Assembly (NCBI GenBank): GCA_963835085.1
Contig: CAWIED010000001.1
Span: 3,224,001 to 3,288,000, forward strand
DNA length: 64,000 nt
Direction: 5' to 3'
Origin: JBDIAG01 sp963835085
GTDB lineage: Bacteria > Actinomycetota > Actinomycetes > Actinomycetales > CAWJMD01
The notes under the pieces were generated by a model. It was not told where the DNA came from. It ran no database searches and saw nothing but the letters and a program-made list of their open reading frames with translations. The translations under genes were made by a program, and so were the position numbers. This document shows positions 42,054 to 51,026 of this stretch, piece by piece. Numbering within the stretch: position 1 is the first letter of the stretch; every line of letters starts with the position of its first letter.

Positions 42054-42986
42054 ATGGAACTTCGACACCTGCGCTACTTCGTGACAATCGCCGAGGAGCA
42101 GAGCTTCAGCCGGGCAGCCACCAGACTGCACGTCTCACAGTCCCCGTTGAGCCGGCAGATGAAGGATCTCGAAGCGGAGATGAATGTCGAGCTCTTCGAA
42201 CCCGCCGGCCGCGGGATCAAGCTCACTGCTGCCGGAAAAATCTTCGCGGAGAGCACCCGAAGCATCCTCGCGAGCGTCGACAGCGCCATCCAGGAGGCCA
42301 AAGACGTAGCCGAAGGCCGAATTGGCACCGTCGTCATCGGGTTCGAGCAAGGGGCCACCTTCACCGGCGCGCTGGCCTCACTCATGGCGGCGTTCCGGCG
42401 GCGTGCTCCGCGCATCGGTCTCCAGCTCGTTTCGATGAATAACTCAGAACAATGGATCGCCCTGCACGATGGGACGATCTCGTTCGCCTACGGAACCAAC
42501 CGGCCCACCGACGACACCTTGAGCTCCATGGAGATGACCAGCGACCGGCTCGGGCTGCTGCTCGCGTCCGGCCATCGACTGGCGTCCCGCGAGGAGATCC
42601 GGCTGCAGGACATCGGTGAAGAGCGGGTGATCCTCGAGCCCCGCGAGCTCAATCCCCGGCTCCGCGCCGACATCGTCTCCGCCGCCCGTACGCACGACGT
42701 CACACTCGGCGGCATAGCGGAGGTTCCCGACCTGGAAGCGCTCCTGGCGCTCGTGGCGATCGGCGACGCGGTGACGTTTCTCGCGCGAAGGACAGCGGAA
42801 CTGGTTACTCCGCTGAGCTCGATGGTCTGGCGCCCGGTCGTCGACCTCGACATCACACTCTCCGACGTGGTCACCTGGCGGACGGAACACACGGACCGGC
42901 CGGTGGTGCGAGCGCTCGTCGAGAGCGCTCGAGAGGTCCGGACCGCTGCTGCAACCCGATGCGGCCACGACCGGTCCGCCCCGTGA
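42054..42986 (+). CDS. LysR-family transcriptional regulator
   Basis: 310 residues. The HTH is at the extreme N-terminus: MELRHLRYFVTIAEEQSFSRAATRLHVSQSPLSRQMKDLEAEMNVELFE. The effector domain (GTVVIGFEQGATFTGALASLMAAFRRRAPRIGL onward) is of the LTTR type. It is divergent from the flavin monooxygenase gene with an 86-bp gap, the normal arrangement for a LysR regulator of its neighbour. The inducer is presumably the monooxygenase substrate. The C-terminus (REVRTAAATRCGHDRSAP) is slightly longer than usual. Confidence 0.92.
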   Translation: MELRHLRYFVTIAEEQSFSRAATRLHVSQSPLSRQMKDLEAEMNVELFEPAGRGIKLTAAGKIFAESTRSILASVDSAIQEAKDVAEGRIGTVVIGFEQGATFTGALASLMAAFRRRAPRIGLQLVSMNNSEQWIALHDGTISFAYGTNRPTDDTLSSMEMTSDRLGLLLASGHRLASREEIRLQDIGEERVILEPRELNPRLRADIVSAARTHDVTLGGIAEVPDLEALLALVAIGDAVTFLARRTAELVTPLSSMVWRPVVDLDITLSDVVTWRTEHTDRPVVRALVESAREVRTAAATRCGHDRSAP

Positions 42987-43028
42987 TAGGCCGGAGCCAG
43001 CCGATGATGAGAGCCTCGCGATCCGGGG

Positions 43029-43856
43029 CTAGATCTGTACTGGCAAGTACCCCAAGGCATCCTGAAGCTCGCCATCGTGGGAGGGAATGACGACGAGCGA
43101 TGGATCGCCAGCCATCACTTCGTGGAGCCGCACCACTTGGCGGTGCGCGAGTCGGCGATCTCTATCGGCGATCCAGCTGCCCGAGAGCGATTTCGGTGCC
43201 CGAGTCTTGATGGCTGCACTGTTCCAGACTGCATCACCGCACAGGAAGTACCTGCGACTCTTCGTTCGGGCAAACATGCCGACCGCTCCCGGCGTGTGGC
43301 CCGGAAGAGGCACCAGCACGCAGCTGCCGTCTCGGAAGATGTCATAGCTCTCCGGATATTCGCCGCATCCTGGTGGGGAGAATTCGTACGTTCTCCACTC
43401 TATCTGCGAGGAAGCCACCTGAGACGGCATCGACGCTCCCTTCAAATAGAAGGGTTCGGTGGATAGACCCTGCCGATAATGGCGCTCGTGTCCAGTGCAC
43501 CAGACTTCGGCACCGGCAAAGTCAACCAATCCGCTCACATGATCCCAGTGGCCGTGGCTCATGAATATCTTTGACGGCGCCGCCAGGGCGTGGCTCTCGA
43601 GTTGGTCTACAACCGGGTTGACGTCGCGATAAGCAAGAAACGGACGTTTCCACCGCGGCATGTCGTTGGAGTACTGCGCAGCGATCTGCCTGCCCAGTCC
43701 GGTGTCGAATAGCACGGCACCTTGGCTGGGATGCTCTATGTAAAAAGCGCTGTAGTTTATCGTGACCTTCTTGAACCAGCTTCCACCGCGGTAGGTCAAG
43801 GCCTCCAACGACCTGCTAGTGGCGGTCTTGATGATGGAGAGTCTTATCGACGTCAC
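43029..43856 (-). CDS. metallo-beta-lactamase-fold hydrolase (lactonase-like)
   Basis: 275 residues. The zinc motif HGHWDH is at 101-106 (SHGHWDHVSGL), a later metal His is in LPGHTPGAVG, the bridging Asp is in FLCGDAVWN, and the last His is in VVIPSHDGELQ. N-acyl homoserine lactonases and related hydrolases have this arrangement; the exact substrate is not fixed. It faces the LysR gene tail-to-tail and is followed on its 5' side by palindromic copy D. Confidence 0.85.
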   Translation of the reverse strand: MTSIRLSIIKTATSRSLEALTYRGGSWFKKVTINYSAFYIEHPSQGAVLFDTGLGRQIAAQYSNDMPRWKRPFLAYRDVNPVVDQLESHALAAPSKIFMSHGHWDHVSGLVDFAGAEVWCTGHERHYRQGLSTEPFYLKGASMPSQVASSQIEWRTYEFSPPGCGEYPESYDIFRDGSCVLVPLPGHTPGAVGMFARTKSRRYFLCGDAVWNSAAIKTRAPKSLSGSWIADRDRRLAHRQVVRLHEVMAGDPSLVVIPSHDGELQDALGYLPVQI

Positions 43857-43898
43857 TCCGCGATCCTACTCAGCAATTTCTTGCACAAAGGATGGCAG

Positions 43899-43973
43899 CG
43901 TCGAACCGTGACGTTTGTCGTCCGGCCGTTGCCAGTATGGTCACCCCTGGCCGAGGAACGTCACAGTTCGACG
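43899..43973 (+). repeat. ~73-bp palindromic element, copy D
   Basis: Arms CGTCGAACCGTGACGTT and AACGTCACAGTTCGACG (16 of 17 positions complementary) with the interior GTTGCCAGTATGGTCACCCCTGG. It ends 1 bp before the stop of the AlkC-like gene and lies in the 5' region of the MBL gene. It is the best-preserved inverted repeat of the four. Confidence 0.85.
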
Positions 43974-43974
43974 G

Positions 43975-45084
43975 TCAGCCGAGGACGCGGAGTTGAAAGG
44001 CGACAGGATCGCAGGCGCGGCCGTTGACCTGGAGCGCCACCGCGTGCTCACCGGGGTAGTACCGCCGGGTGGTGATGGGCCGGAACTCGTGTGATCGGTC
44101 GATCGGCAACTCCTGCCCCGGGGCGAGGGTGCGCGTGGTGAGTTTGAACGTCTTGGGAGTCGTCATTCCATTGGCCTTCAAATGGTGCACCACGTAGTCG
44201 ACGGCGACCCGGGCCTGCTCCCTGCCCTCGTTGCGGACGACGGCCGTGAACCGCAGCATCCCCGGGAAGGAGATCACCGGCGTCAGTACGCGCAAGTCAT
44301 ACACGGACAGGTTGCCAGGGGTGAAGCCCAGAAGCACGAGGGTGGCCGGATCACCCTTCTTCGCCAGCGTGCGCAATCCGTGACGAACCAGGGAGGCCGT
44401 AGTAGGCGCGGGGTCATCAAGCCAGCGGGCGGCGCTGGCGACCACCAGATCAGGCTGATCGCGGCTGAGATCGTTGAGGTGGTTGGCCACCGAGCGACGT
44501 ACGTAGTCAGACCCGTCGCGATAGAGCGCGTCGAGGATCGGCATCGTGGCGCCAGGGTCGGCCAGCAGTCGGGGCACCCGGACCGCCCAGGGCAGGTACG
44601 GCCTCGTGCCCTCGCTCGCCAGACGGCGAAGGTGCGCATCGTCGGCCTGCGTCCAGCCTTGGACGATTCCCAGCGCCCGATCCAGGTCTGCACGCAAGAG
44701 GAGACGAAGGGCGAACTCCGCGCTCAACCGCGACGTCAGCGACGCGAGGAGAGCCATCGCATCGTCGAAGGCCTCGTTGCTGCCCTCATGCACTGCCCGC
44801 TGGGCGACGGCCACGGTCACCGGCCACACCATCCAGCCCGCCAGCGGCGCCTCGGCACTGTCGCGGGCGTGCCGCACCACCGCCGCCAGCCCTGCATAAC
44901 CTCCCGGCAGATCGGTCAGCATCGCCGCGGCCAACAGGTCGACCCGCTGTCGCAGACCGAGCCCGGTCAGGTGATCGCAGGCCGAGCCCATCTCCGCAAA
45001 CGACCTGCCCGGCTCCGCTGTCCGCAAGCACGTCAACAGGTCACGCGCTACCTGCACGCCTAGCAATTCGTCCGCGGTTGGCAA
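43975..45084 (-). CDS. AlkC-like DNA alkylation repair protein
   Basis: 369 residues of HEAT-like helical repeats (AVRVPRLLADPGATMPILDALYRDGSDYVRRSVANHLNDLSRDQPDLVVASAARWLDDP). This is typical of the AlkC/AlkD DNA glycosylases, which remove alkylated bases such as 3-methyladenine. After about residue 265 the chain turns to beta structure (FTAVVRNEGREQARVAVDYVVHHLKANGM...TRRYYPGEHAVALQVNG), consistent with the Ig-like C-terminal domain known in some AlkC proteins. The RRSVANHLND segment is the family signature. Alone on its strand between copy D and a SnoaL-like gene. Confidence 0.85.
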   Translation of the reverse strand: MPTADELLGVQVARDLLTCLRTAEPGRSFAEMGSACDHLTGLGLRQRVDLLAAAMLTDLPGGYAGLAAVVRHARDSAEAPLAGWMVWPVTVAVAQRAVHEGSNEAFDDAMALLASLTSRLSAEFALRLLLRADLDRALGIVQGWTQADDAHLRRLASEGTRPYLPWAVRVPRLLADPGATMPILDALYRDGSDYVRRSVANHLNDLSRDQPDLVVASAARWLDDPAPTTASLVRHGLRTLAKKGDPATLVLLGFTPGNLSVYDLRVLTPVISFPGMLRFTAVVRNEGREQARVAVDYVVHHLKANGMTTPKTFKLTTRTLAPGQELPIDRSHEFRPITTRRYYPGEHAVALQVNGRACDPVAFQLRVLG

Positions 45085-45155
45085 TGCCCTACCTCACTTC
45101 ACACAATTCACGATTCACGGCTTGCAAGGGCGATTCGAAGGACGCGAATGCAGGC

Positions 45156-45548
45156 TCATGTCCCGGCCTTGGCTGCGTCGTACGGGGACGGCTGGTTGAA
45201 GATGACCGCCAGCGAGACGATCTTGTCGCGGCGGACCGCGAAGTAACTGGTCATGATCAGCTCGTCGGGCAGGTTGGTCTTGTCGTAGCTGCCGTCATAG
45301 CGCCCGCGGACGATGATGTCGCCATAGTGTTCAAGCACCTCCACAGGATCGACAGTGACGGAGTCGCCCACGAACTCCTTGGCCAGGAACGCACGGACTG
45401 CCTCGATCCCGCGGATCTCCCGTCTGTTGTCGTTCACATAGGCATCCTCGGCGAAGGTTGCGACGATACCGTCGAGGTCGAAGGCGTTGACGGCCCGCAG
45501 GTGCTCGCCGATCACGGCGGGAGCTTGGGCGAGAGTGATGGTCTTCAT
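45156..45548 (-). CDS. SnoaL-like (NTF2-fold) protein
   Basis: 130 residues from the ATG at 45548; the frame is open further upstream, but MKTITLAQAPAVIGEHLRAVNAFDLDGIVATFAEDAYVNDNRREIRGIEAVRAFLAKEF is a complete NTF2 beginning. Family members bind small hydrophobic molecules or act as polyketide cyclases or isomerases. No catalytic pair is clear. It is divergent from the MerR gene (gap 128 bp), which likely regulates it. Confidence 0.85.
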   Translation of the reverse strand: MKTITLAQAPAVIGEHLRAVNAFDLDGIVATFAEDAYVNDNRREIRGIEAVRAFLAKEFVGDSVTVDPVEVLEHYGDIIVRGRYDGSYDKTNLPDELIMTSYFAVRRDKIVSLAVIFNQPSPYDAAKAGT

Positions 45549-45676
45549 GACTGCCCTTTCGTGGCTGCTCAGAGAAGTGACTGACTTCCACCACGCTGAA
45601 TGCTCGGGCCACAGGAGGGTCAAGTGCCGATCTGCTCCTGGACTCTCCCCTTGGTGGACAGTTCACACTGGTCGAC

Positions 45677-46506
45677 ATGGTGACGCTCTCCATCGGCGAC
45701 TTCGCGCGCGCCACGCATTTGAGCGTCAAGACGCTGCGCTACTACCACGAAGCCCTCCTGCTGGAGCCCGCCGAGGTAGACCCGAACTCCGGCTACCGCC
45801 GTTACGACGTCGATCAGATCCCCACCGCACAGGTGATTCGCCGTTTCCGTCACCTCGGCATGCCCGTCGAGGATGTCCGGGCGGTGTTGCACGCTCCTGA
45901 CCTCGGCACCCGTAACGTGCTGATCGCACAACACCTGCGTCGCCTCGAGGACGAATTGGGAAAGACCCAGGCCGCCATCTCGTCCCTGCGTGACCTGCTC
46001 GAGCACCCGGTCACCGACCTGCCGGTCGAACACCGCCACCTACCCGCAATGCGGGCGGCGGCCATCACCGCCACCGTCCCCACCGCCCACATCGGCGACT
46101 GGCTGCAGGGCGCCCTGGGCGAGCTCTACGCAACTGCGGCGGCGCAGGGCGTAGCCGATGACGCGCCCGGCCTCCCGGTGGGATCTACGCCAACGGGCTC
46201 TTCGAGTCCGAGGGCGGGGACGCAACCGTCTACCTGCCCCTCGCAATGCGACCGATCGGCCGCATCCAGCAGGTAGACCTTCCGGCCGCTGATCTTGCCG
46301 TGGTCACCCATGTCGGCCCGGAGGCCGGGATCGACCGCGCCTACGGTGCCCTCGGCGCATACGTGGCCCGACACGCTCTGGGTATCGACGGCCCCATCCG
46401 GGAGCTCTACCCGGTCAACCGCCATCACACCGTCGATCCTGCCCGTTGGCGGACGGAGATCGGCTGGCCGATCTTCCCGGCCGGCCCAGCGGGCATCACA
46501 AGCTGA
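45677..46506 (+). pseudogene. MerR regulator with GyrI-like domain, frameshifted
   Basis: From the ATG at 45677: MVTLSIGDFARATHLSVKTLRYYHEALLLEPAEVDPNSGYRRYDVDQI is a MerR HTH and wing, followed by a coiled coil (LRRLEDELGKTQAAISSLRDLL). At about 46170-46180 the reading passes into a wrong frame. The correct continuation, GGIYANGLFESEGGDATVYLPLAMRPIGRIQQVDLPAADLAVVTHVGPEAG to ITS at 46506, is a GyrI/BmrR-type ligand domain. One missing base explains it. Without the effector domain the product may still bind DNA. Third frameshifted gene between 34 and 46.5 kb. Confidence 0.85.
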
Positions 46507-46540
46507 ACGGTTCACACGTCTGGTTGTCCCAAGACAGCCC

Positions 46541-47497
46541 TCAGACTTGCCCCTGACCCCTCCGACGAAGCTCGTAGCGGCGCTCGGCGTAGGCGAGATC
46601 ATCGACCCACAGCCTGCGGGCGGCGTGCCGAATACCTGCCTCGACGAGTGGCGAGACCCGGCGGGCAAGCTGAAACCCCGAATGTGGCGAAGCGGCGATC
46701 GTCGCCTCGGTCATCATCGTGCGTGGGCACCCGTCTCGATCGGGACCCAGCGGAGTGGCATGGGTCTCCACGACGCTTCCGGTGCCCTCCCCCGAGACGA
46801 TGGTCATGACGATCGTCCGCCGGTCGGGGCACTCGAACGCCGCGATCACGGGTTCGGCCCACGATCTGGTCACCCGGTAGGCCACCTCGACCACGAGCCG
46901 TTCGTCGGTGCTGGCGCTCTCGTCGACGCGCAGATGCGAGAACGCGTACGGGTGAAACCAGGCCCCGTGCCACGGGTCGAGCCGGTTGGCGAGGATGTCG
47001 CGCGGCTCGCAGCGGCCCGGCACGCAGATCACCGCGGAGATCGCCGAGCCGAGAGCGGGCCGGGGTGGCAGCACCGGTGCAGGCGTGGGGACTTCGTTGC
47101 TTCCGGGCAGCTGCACCCACACCAGCACGCCGTCGTCGTACGCCGCGAACGCTTGCCAGCCCTGGCCCGCTTCAGGCCCCACCGACATCCCGTGCCACCT
47201 GCAAACGGCCGCCGACGCTCGCACCTCGCACCCGTCCAGCAGCGCCCCGAAGTGGGGGCACGCTCCTTGACCGGCCACCAGGTCACCGTCCGCCCGCCGC
47301 CACAGCGCTACTTCGCGGCCGTCGATCACCCGGGTCACGCTGCGCCGGGTGCCGATCTCTCGCGAGGCCCCGGCAACCAGCCAGCCACCTGCGTTCTTCG
47401 CCAGCGCGAGCGCCAGCGCGCGGTCGATTCTGGTGGGTCGGGCCGCTCGCCAGGTGGGGCGCAGGCTCTGTCGCGACGGCGTGGGCAGATACCTCAC
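46541..47497 (-). CDS. Rieske 2Fe-2S protein linked to carotenoid synthesis
   Basis: A 318-residue non-haem-oxygenase-like protein. The Rieske ligands are C80-P-H82 and C99-R-W-H102 in CPHFGALLDGCEVRASAAVCRWHGMSV. The C-terminal part (RLDPWHGAWFHPYAFSHLRV, then VVEVAYRVTRSWAEPVIAAFECPDRRTIVMTIVSG) matches a carotenoid-cluster-associated domain family (DUF5914 as I know it). It lies 60 bp downstream of phytoene synthase on the same strand. Probably modifies a carotenoid end group; unproven. Confidence 0.8.
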   Translation of the reverse strand: MRYLPTPSRQSLRPTWRAARPTRIDRALALALAKNAGGWLVAGASREIGTRRSVTRVIDGREVALWRRADGDLVAGQGACPHFGALLDGCEVRASAAVCRWHGMSVGPEAGQGWQAFAAYDDGVLVWVQLPGSNEVPTPAPVLPPRPALGSAISAVICVPGRCEPRDILANRLDPWHGAWFHPYAFSHLRVDESASTDERLVVEVAYRVTRSWAEPVIAAFECPDRRTIVMTIVSGEGTGSVVETHATPLGPDRDGCPRTMMTEATIAASPHSGFQLARRVSPLVEAGIRHAARRLWVDDLAYAERRYELRRRGQGQV

Positions 47498-47557
47498 GAG
47501 ACCTCCCGATGGTCTGCTCGCGGTGGACGGCGAATGCGCTTCACAGTAGGACGCGCC

Positions 47558-48454
47558 TCAACCGGCCAGGGCTGCCGGATCGCCGACGCCGGTGCGCGCC
47601 GACAGCGCCACCGCCGCCTTGCGCCACGTGGGCACCCGAACCCGGTCGGAGAAGACGTCGAAGTCCGCGCGCTCGATGCGGGTGAGGATGGCGGAGTAGA
47701 GCAGACGTGCCGAACGCACGCATCGCGCGGAATCCGTTGGGAGCAGCGCGATTCCGGCGTCAGCTCGGGCGTAGAGCGCCCGGTTGCGGGCAATCTCGAA
47801 CGCCATCAGCTCACGCCAGGATGCCGTGACCTCCCGCGCCCCAACGTCCACACCGAAGCGGCGCAGGTCCTCTTGAGGCAGGTAGATCCGGCCGCGATCG
47901 AGGTCTTCGGCCACGTCACGCAGGAAGTTCGTCAGCTGGAAGGCAACGCCCAGGTCGCGGGCGGGCCCGAAGGCGCTCTCGCTGCGGGGACGAAGCACGG
48001 GCAGCATCAGCTCTCCGATCACCGCGGCAGAACCGTCCATGTAGCCACAGAGGTCGGCCCAGGTCTCGTAACGTCCCACCTCGAGGTCGGCGAACATCGC
48101 CGTGAAGAATCGCTCAAACTTCTCCCGCGGAAGACCCAAGGTGGCCACGGTGTTCGCGATCGCCGCCATCGTCGGCCCACTCGGCGGCACCCCAGCGACC
48201 GAGGCGTACAGATCCTCGGCGAGCGCGCCCAGCCGCGCTTCGATCTGGGCGGGCGCGGCACCCGAGACGTCCACCAGGTCGTCGGCGATCCGGCACAGGG
48301 CGTAGATCGCATAGACATGTCGCCGTGCAGGACGGCTCAAGAGTGCCGCGCCCCAGTAGTACGTGGTGCCGTGCCGCCAGGTCAGGCGCGCGCAGTGCCG
48401 GTAACCGGCGGCAAGCTGCTGGCGATCCGCACGACATGACTTGGTCGACGTCAA
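47558..48454 (-). CDS. crtB: phytoene synthase
   Basis: 298 residues, trans-isoprenyl diphosphate synthase fold, condensing two geranylgeranyl diphosphates to phytoene. The first Asp-rich motif DDLVD is at 58-62, and the second, DVAED, is at 180-184, in NFLRDVAEDLDRGRIYLPQEDL. The N-terminal CARLTWRHGTTYYWGAALLSRPARRHVYAIYALCR is typical of CrtB. No phytoene desaturase (crtI) or GGPP synthase gene is visible in the window. Squalene synthase-like HpnC/D is a weaker alternative. Confidence 0.9.
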   Translation of the reverse strand: MTSTKSCRADRQQLAAGYRHCARLTWRHGTTYYWGAALLSRPARRHVYAIYALCRIADDLVDVSGAAPAQIEARLGALAEDLYASVAGVPPSGPTMAAIANTVATLGLPREKFERFFTAMFADLEVGRYETWADLCGYMDGSAAVIGELMLPVLRPRSESAFGPARDLGVAFQLTNFLRDVAEDLDRGRIYLPQEDLRRFGVDVGAREVTASWRELMAFEIARNRALYARADAGIALLPTDSARCVRSARLLYSAILTRIERADFDVFSDRVRVPTWRKAAVALSARTGVGDPAALAG

Positions 48455-48658
48455 CGCGAACCTCCTCGGGCCTGAGGCTGGTGCCCCTTCACAAGCCGTA
48501 CCCCTTTATGACTGATCCATCCCAACGGATGACCAGCCTTTGGGCAACCGGACCACAGCTGGTCACCCGCAAAGGCGGCTATGGACAGCGGACCTTGCGC
48601 CCGCGCCGTGGGTTCTTCCGCAAGCGACCGACCGAGTCTTCGCGTCAGCCACGCCGGT

Positions 48659-50047
48659 TCACACGACGTAGGAGTCAGCCACCTCCAGAGCCTCGTCGAG
48701 GATGGCCACGCCCTCGATGACCTCCTCTGCCGTCGTGGTGCAGGGTGGCACGACGTGGGTGCGGTTGAAGTGCGTGAAGGGCCAGAGTCCGCGTTGCTTG
48801 CATGCCGCAGCGAACGCATTCATCGGCGCCGCCGCCTCGCCCGAGGCGTTGAACGGCACCAAAGGCTCGTGCGTCGCCGGGTCGCGCACGAGCTCGAGCG
48901 CCCAGAAGACGCCCAGCCCCCGCACCTCGCCGACGCTCGGGTGCTTGGCTGCGAGCTCGGTCAGCCGTGGGCCGATCACATCCGTGCCCAGCGCTCGTGC
49001 GTGCTCGATGATGCCCTCGTCCTTCATGATCTCGATGGACGCCACCGCCGAGGCGCAGGCCAGGGGATGCCCGGAGTACGTCAGGCCGCCGGGGTAAGGG
49101 GTGCGATCGAACGTGGCGGCGATGCGCTCGGACATGATCACCCCACCAAGCGGCACGTATCCGGAATTGACCCCCTTGGCGAAGCAGATGAGATCCGGCG
49201 TGACTCCCCAATGGTCGACGGCGAACCATTCCCCGCAGCGTCCGAACCCACTCATCACCTCGTCGGCGATCAAGACGATTCCGTGCTCGTCGCAGATCTC
49301 GCGAACCCCGGCGAGATAGCCCGGAGGCGGCACGAGAATGCCGTTGGTGCCCACCACGGTCTCCAGCAGAATGGCCGCGACCGTGTGCCCGCCTTCGACC
49401 ATCAAGGTGTCACGCAGGTGCTGCAGGGCCCGTTCGCACTCGGTCGCCTCATCCTCGGCGTGAAATGCGGAGCGATAGGGGTAGGGGCCCCAAAAGCGCA
49501 CGACGCCAGGGATTCCCGGCTCCGAGGGCCACCGTCGGGGATCGCCGGTGAGCGTGATCGAACCGCCCGTGGCACCGTGGTAGCTGCGGTACATCGCGAG
49601 GATCTTCCTGCGACCGGTGTGCAGCCGCGCCATCCGGATCGCGTTCTCATTCGCCTCGGCGCCACCGTTGGTGAAGAACACCCGGTTCAGATCGCCAGGG
49701 GCCAGCTCGGCAATGAGTTGCGCAGCCCGCGACCGCACGTCGTTGGCGAACGACGGGGCAATCGTGCACAGCCGCCCGGCCTGCTCGGCGATGGCGGCCA
49801 CAAGCCGCGGATGCTGATAGCCGATGTTGACGTTCACGAGTTGGGAGGAGAAGTCGAGGTAGCGCTTGTCGTCGTAGTCCCAGAAGTACGAGCCCTCGGC
49901 CCGGGCGATCGGCAGCGGGTCGATGAGGGCCTGCGCAGACCAGGAATGGAACACATGCTTCTTGTCGAGCTCGCGAACCTGCTGCGCCGAGAGCTCCAGG
50001 GTCGAGGCGAGCTCGCTCGAGGCGGGACGCTGGGTGGTCGTGGTCAT
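48659..50047 (-). CDS. class III PLP-dependent aminotransferase
   Basis: A 462-residue omega-aminotransferase. The PLP lysine is in LICFAKGVNSGYVPLGG, preceded by the cofactor Asp in IVLIADEVMSGFGRCGEWF. FFTNGGAEANENAIRMAR and YRSYHGATGGSITLTGD are further family blocks. Members act on beta-alanine, GABA, taurine or diamines with pyruvate or 2-oxoglutarate as acceptor, so the substrate is open. A role after the gamma-glutamyl-GABA operon is possible but the genes lie 25 kb apart. Upstream of prephenate dehydratase, same strand direction. Confidence 0.9.
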   Translation of the reverse strand: MTTTTQRPASSELASTLELSAQQVRELDKKHVFHSWSAQALIDPLPIARAEGSYFWDYDDKRYLDFSSQLVNVNIGYQHPRLVAAIAEQAGRLCTIAPSFANDVRSRAAQLIAELAPGDLNRVFFTNGGAEANENAIRMARLHTGRRKILAMYRSYHGATGGSITLTGDPRRWPSEPGIPGVVRFWGPYPYRSAFHAEDEATECERALQHLRDTLMVEGGHTVAAILLETVVGTNGILVPPPGYLAGVREICDEHGIVLIADEVMSGFGRCGEWFAVDHWGVTPDLICFAKGVNSGYVPLGGVIMSERIAATFDRTPYPGGLTYSGHPLACASAVASIEIMKDEGIIEHARALGTDVIGPRLTELAAKHPSVGEVRGLGVFWALELVRDPATHEPLVPFNASGEAAAPMNAFAAACKQRGLWPFTHFNRTHVVPPCTTTAEEVIEGVAILDEALEVADSYVV

Positions 50048-50113
50048 CTATGACTCTCCCTCAGTTCGTTGGTGGGCGACTGGTCTCTGCTGGTGGGCGG
50101 CGGGTCTGGAAGT

Positions 50114-50983
50114 TCAGTCTGGCACTGAGGCCTGGTCGGCGGGCACCGCCCGGAGCCGGTCACGATAGGGCGATCTGGGATAGACCCCGAGAATCCGTAG
50201 ATCGGTCGTGAAGAAGGCCAGCTCCTCCAGCGCCAGGGCGAGCGCCCGGTCGTCGGGATGGCCTTCCACATCGGCGTAGAACTGGGTGGAGACGAACGTG
50301 CCGTCGAGCTGGTAGCTCTCCAGTTTCGTCATGTTGACGCCGTTGGTGGCGAAGCCGCCGAGGCCCTTGTATAGCGCGGCTGGAATGTTGCGCACCCGGA
50401 AGACGAACGTGGTGATGGCGGGGTTCACCGGAGTATGGGCGGGCTCGCGGGCCAGCATGACGAAACGAGTGGTGTTGTGCTGCTCGTCTTCGACATTGCG
50501 GCGCAGGATCTCGAGCCCGTAGAGCTGGGCCGCGGCCTCGGGCGCCAACGCCGCCTGGGTCCGGTCGCCCGCCTGAGCCACTTGCCGGGCCGCGCCGGCG
50601 GTATCGCCGACGTCGAACGGCTTGAGCCCGAGTTCGCGGATCAGCCGTCGGCACTGCCCGAGGGCGTGCACGTGGCTGAGCACCTTGGTCAGGTCGCCGA
50701 TCTGGGTGCCGGGCAGCGCCATCAGCTGAAAGCGGATGGGTAGGAAGTACTCGCCCACAATGTGCAGACCCGACTCGGGCAGCAGGTGGTGGATGTCGGC
50801 CACGCGACCCGCCAGGGAGTTCTCGATGGGAATGACCGCGAGGTCGACGCTGGCGTCTTTCATGGCATCGAAGCAGTCTTCGAACGTGGGGGCGGCCATG
50901 GCCTGCGCCTCGGGGTAGACCCGCTGGGCGACGAGATGTGAATTGGCGCCAGGCTCACCCTGATAGACCACGCGATTAACCAT
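50114..50983 (-). CDS. pheA: prephenate dehydratase
   Basis: 289 residues from the ATG at 50983 (MVNRVVYQGEPGANSHLVA); the longer open frame upstream crosses the lipoprotein gene. The catalytic domain runs through VIPIENSLAGRVADIHHLL and the TRF motif (HNTTRFVMLAR). The C-terminal ACT domain (FRVRNIPAALYKGLGGFATNGVNMTKLESYQLDGTF) binds phenylalanine for feedback control; the common ESRP motif is ESYQ here. It makes phenylpyruvate in phenylalanine synthesis. Divergent from the lipoprotein gene. Confidence 0.94.
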   Translation of the reverse strand: MVNRVVYQGEPGANSHLVAQRVYPEAQAMAAPTFEDCFDAMKDASVDLAVIPIENSLAGRVADIHHLLPESGLHIVGEYFLPIRFQLMALPGTQIGDLTKVLSHVHALGQCRRLIRELGLKPFDVGDTAGAARQVAQAGDRTQAALAPEAAAQLYGLEILRRNVEDEQHNTTRFVMLAREPAHTPVNPAITTFVFRVRNIPAALYKGLGGFATNGVNMTKLESYQLDGTFVSTQFYADVEGHPDDRALALALEELAFFTTDLRILGVYPRSPYRDRLRAVPADQASVPD

Positions 50984-51026
50984 GATCGCAAGGCTACGGG
51001 CGTCCTCGGCGGTTACCGTGGGGGGC

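Noticed and set aside
28776..46500. tRNA-Lys 3' end as an attachment site with a second copy at the right border
   Set aside because: I looked for a repeat of the T-arm/acceptor end downstream. Only chance matches of about ten bases (for example at 42338) appear, and no integrase gene is present.
46295..48439. 714-codon open frame on the plus strand
   Set aside because: Antisense to the Rieske and crtB genes; Arg/Gly/His-rich composition typical of a GC-rich shadow frame.
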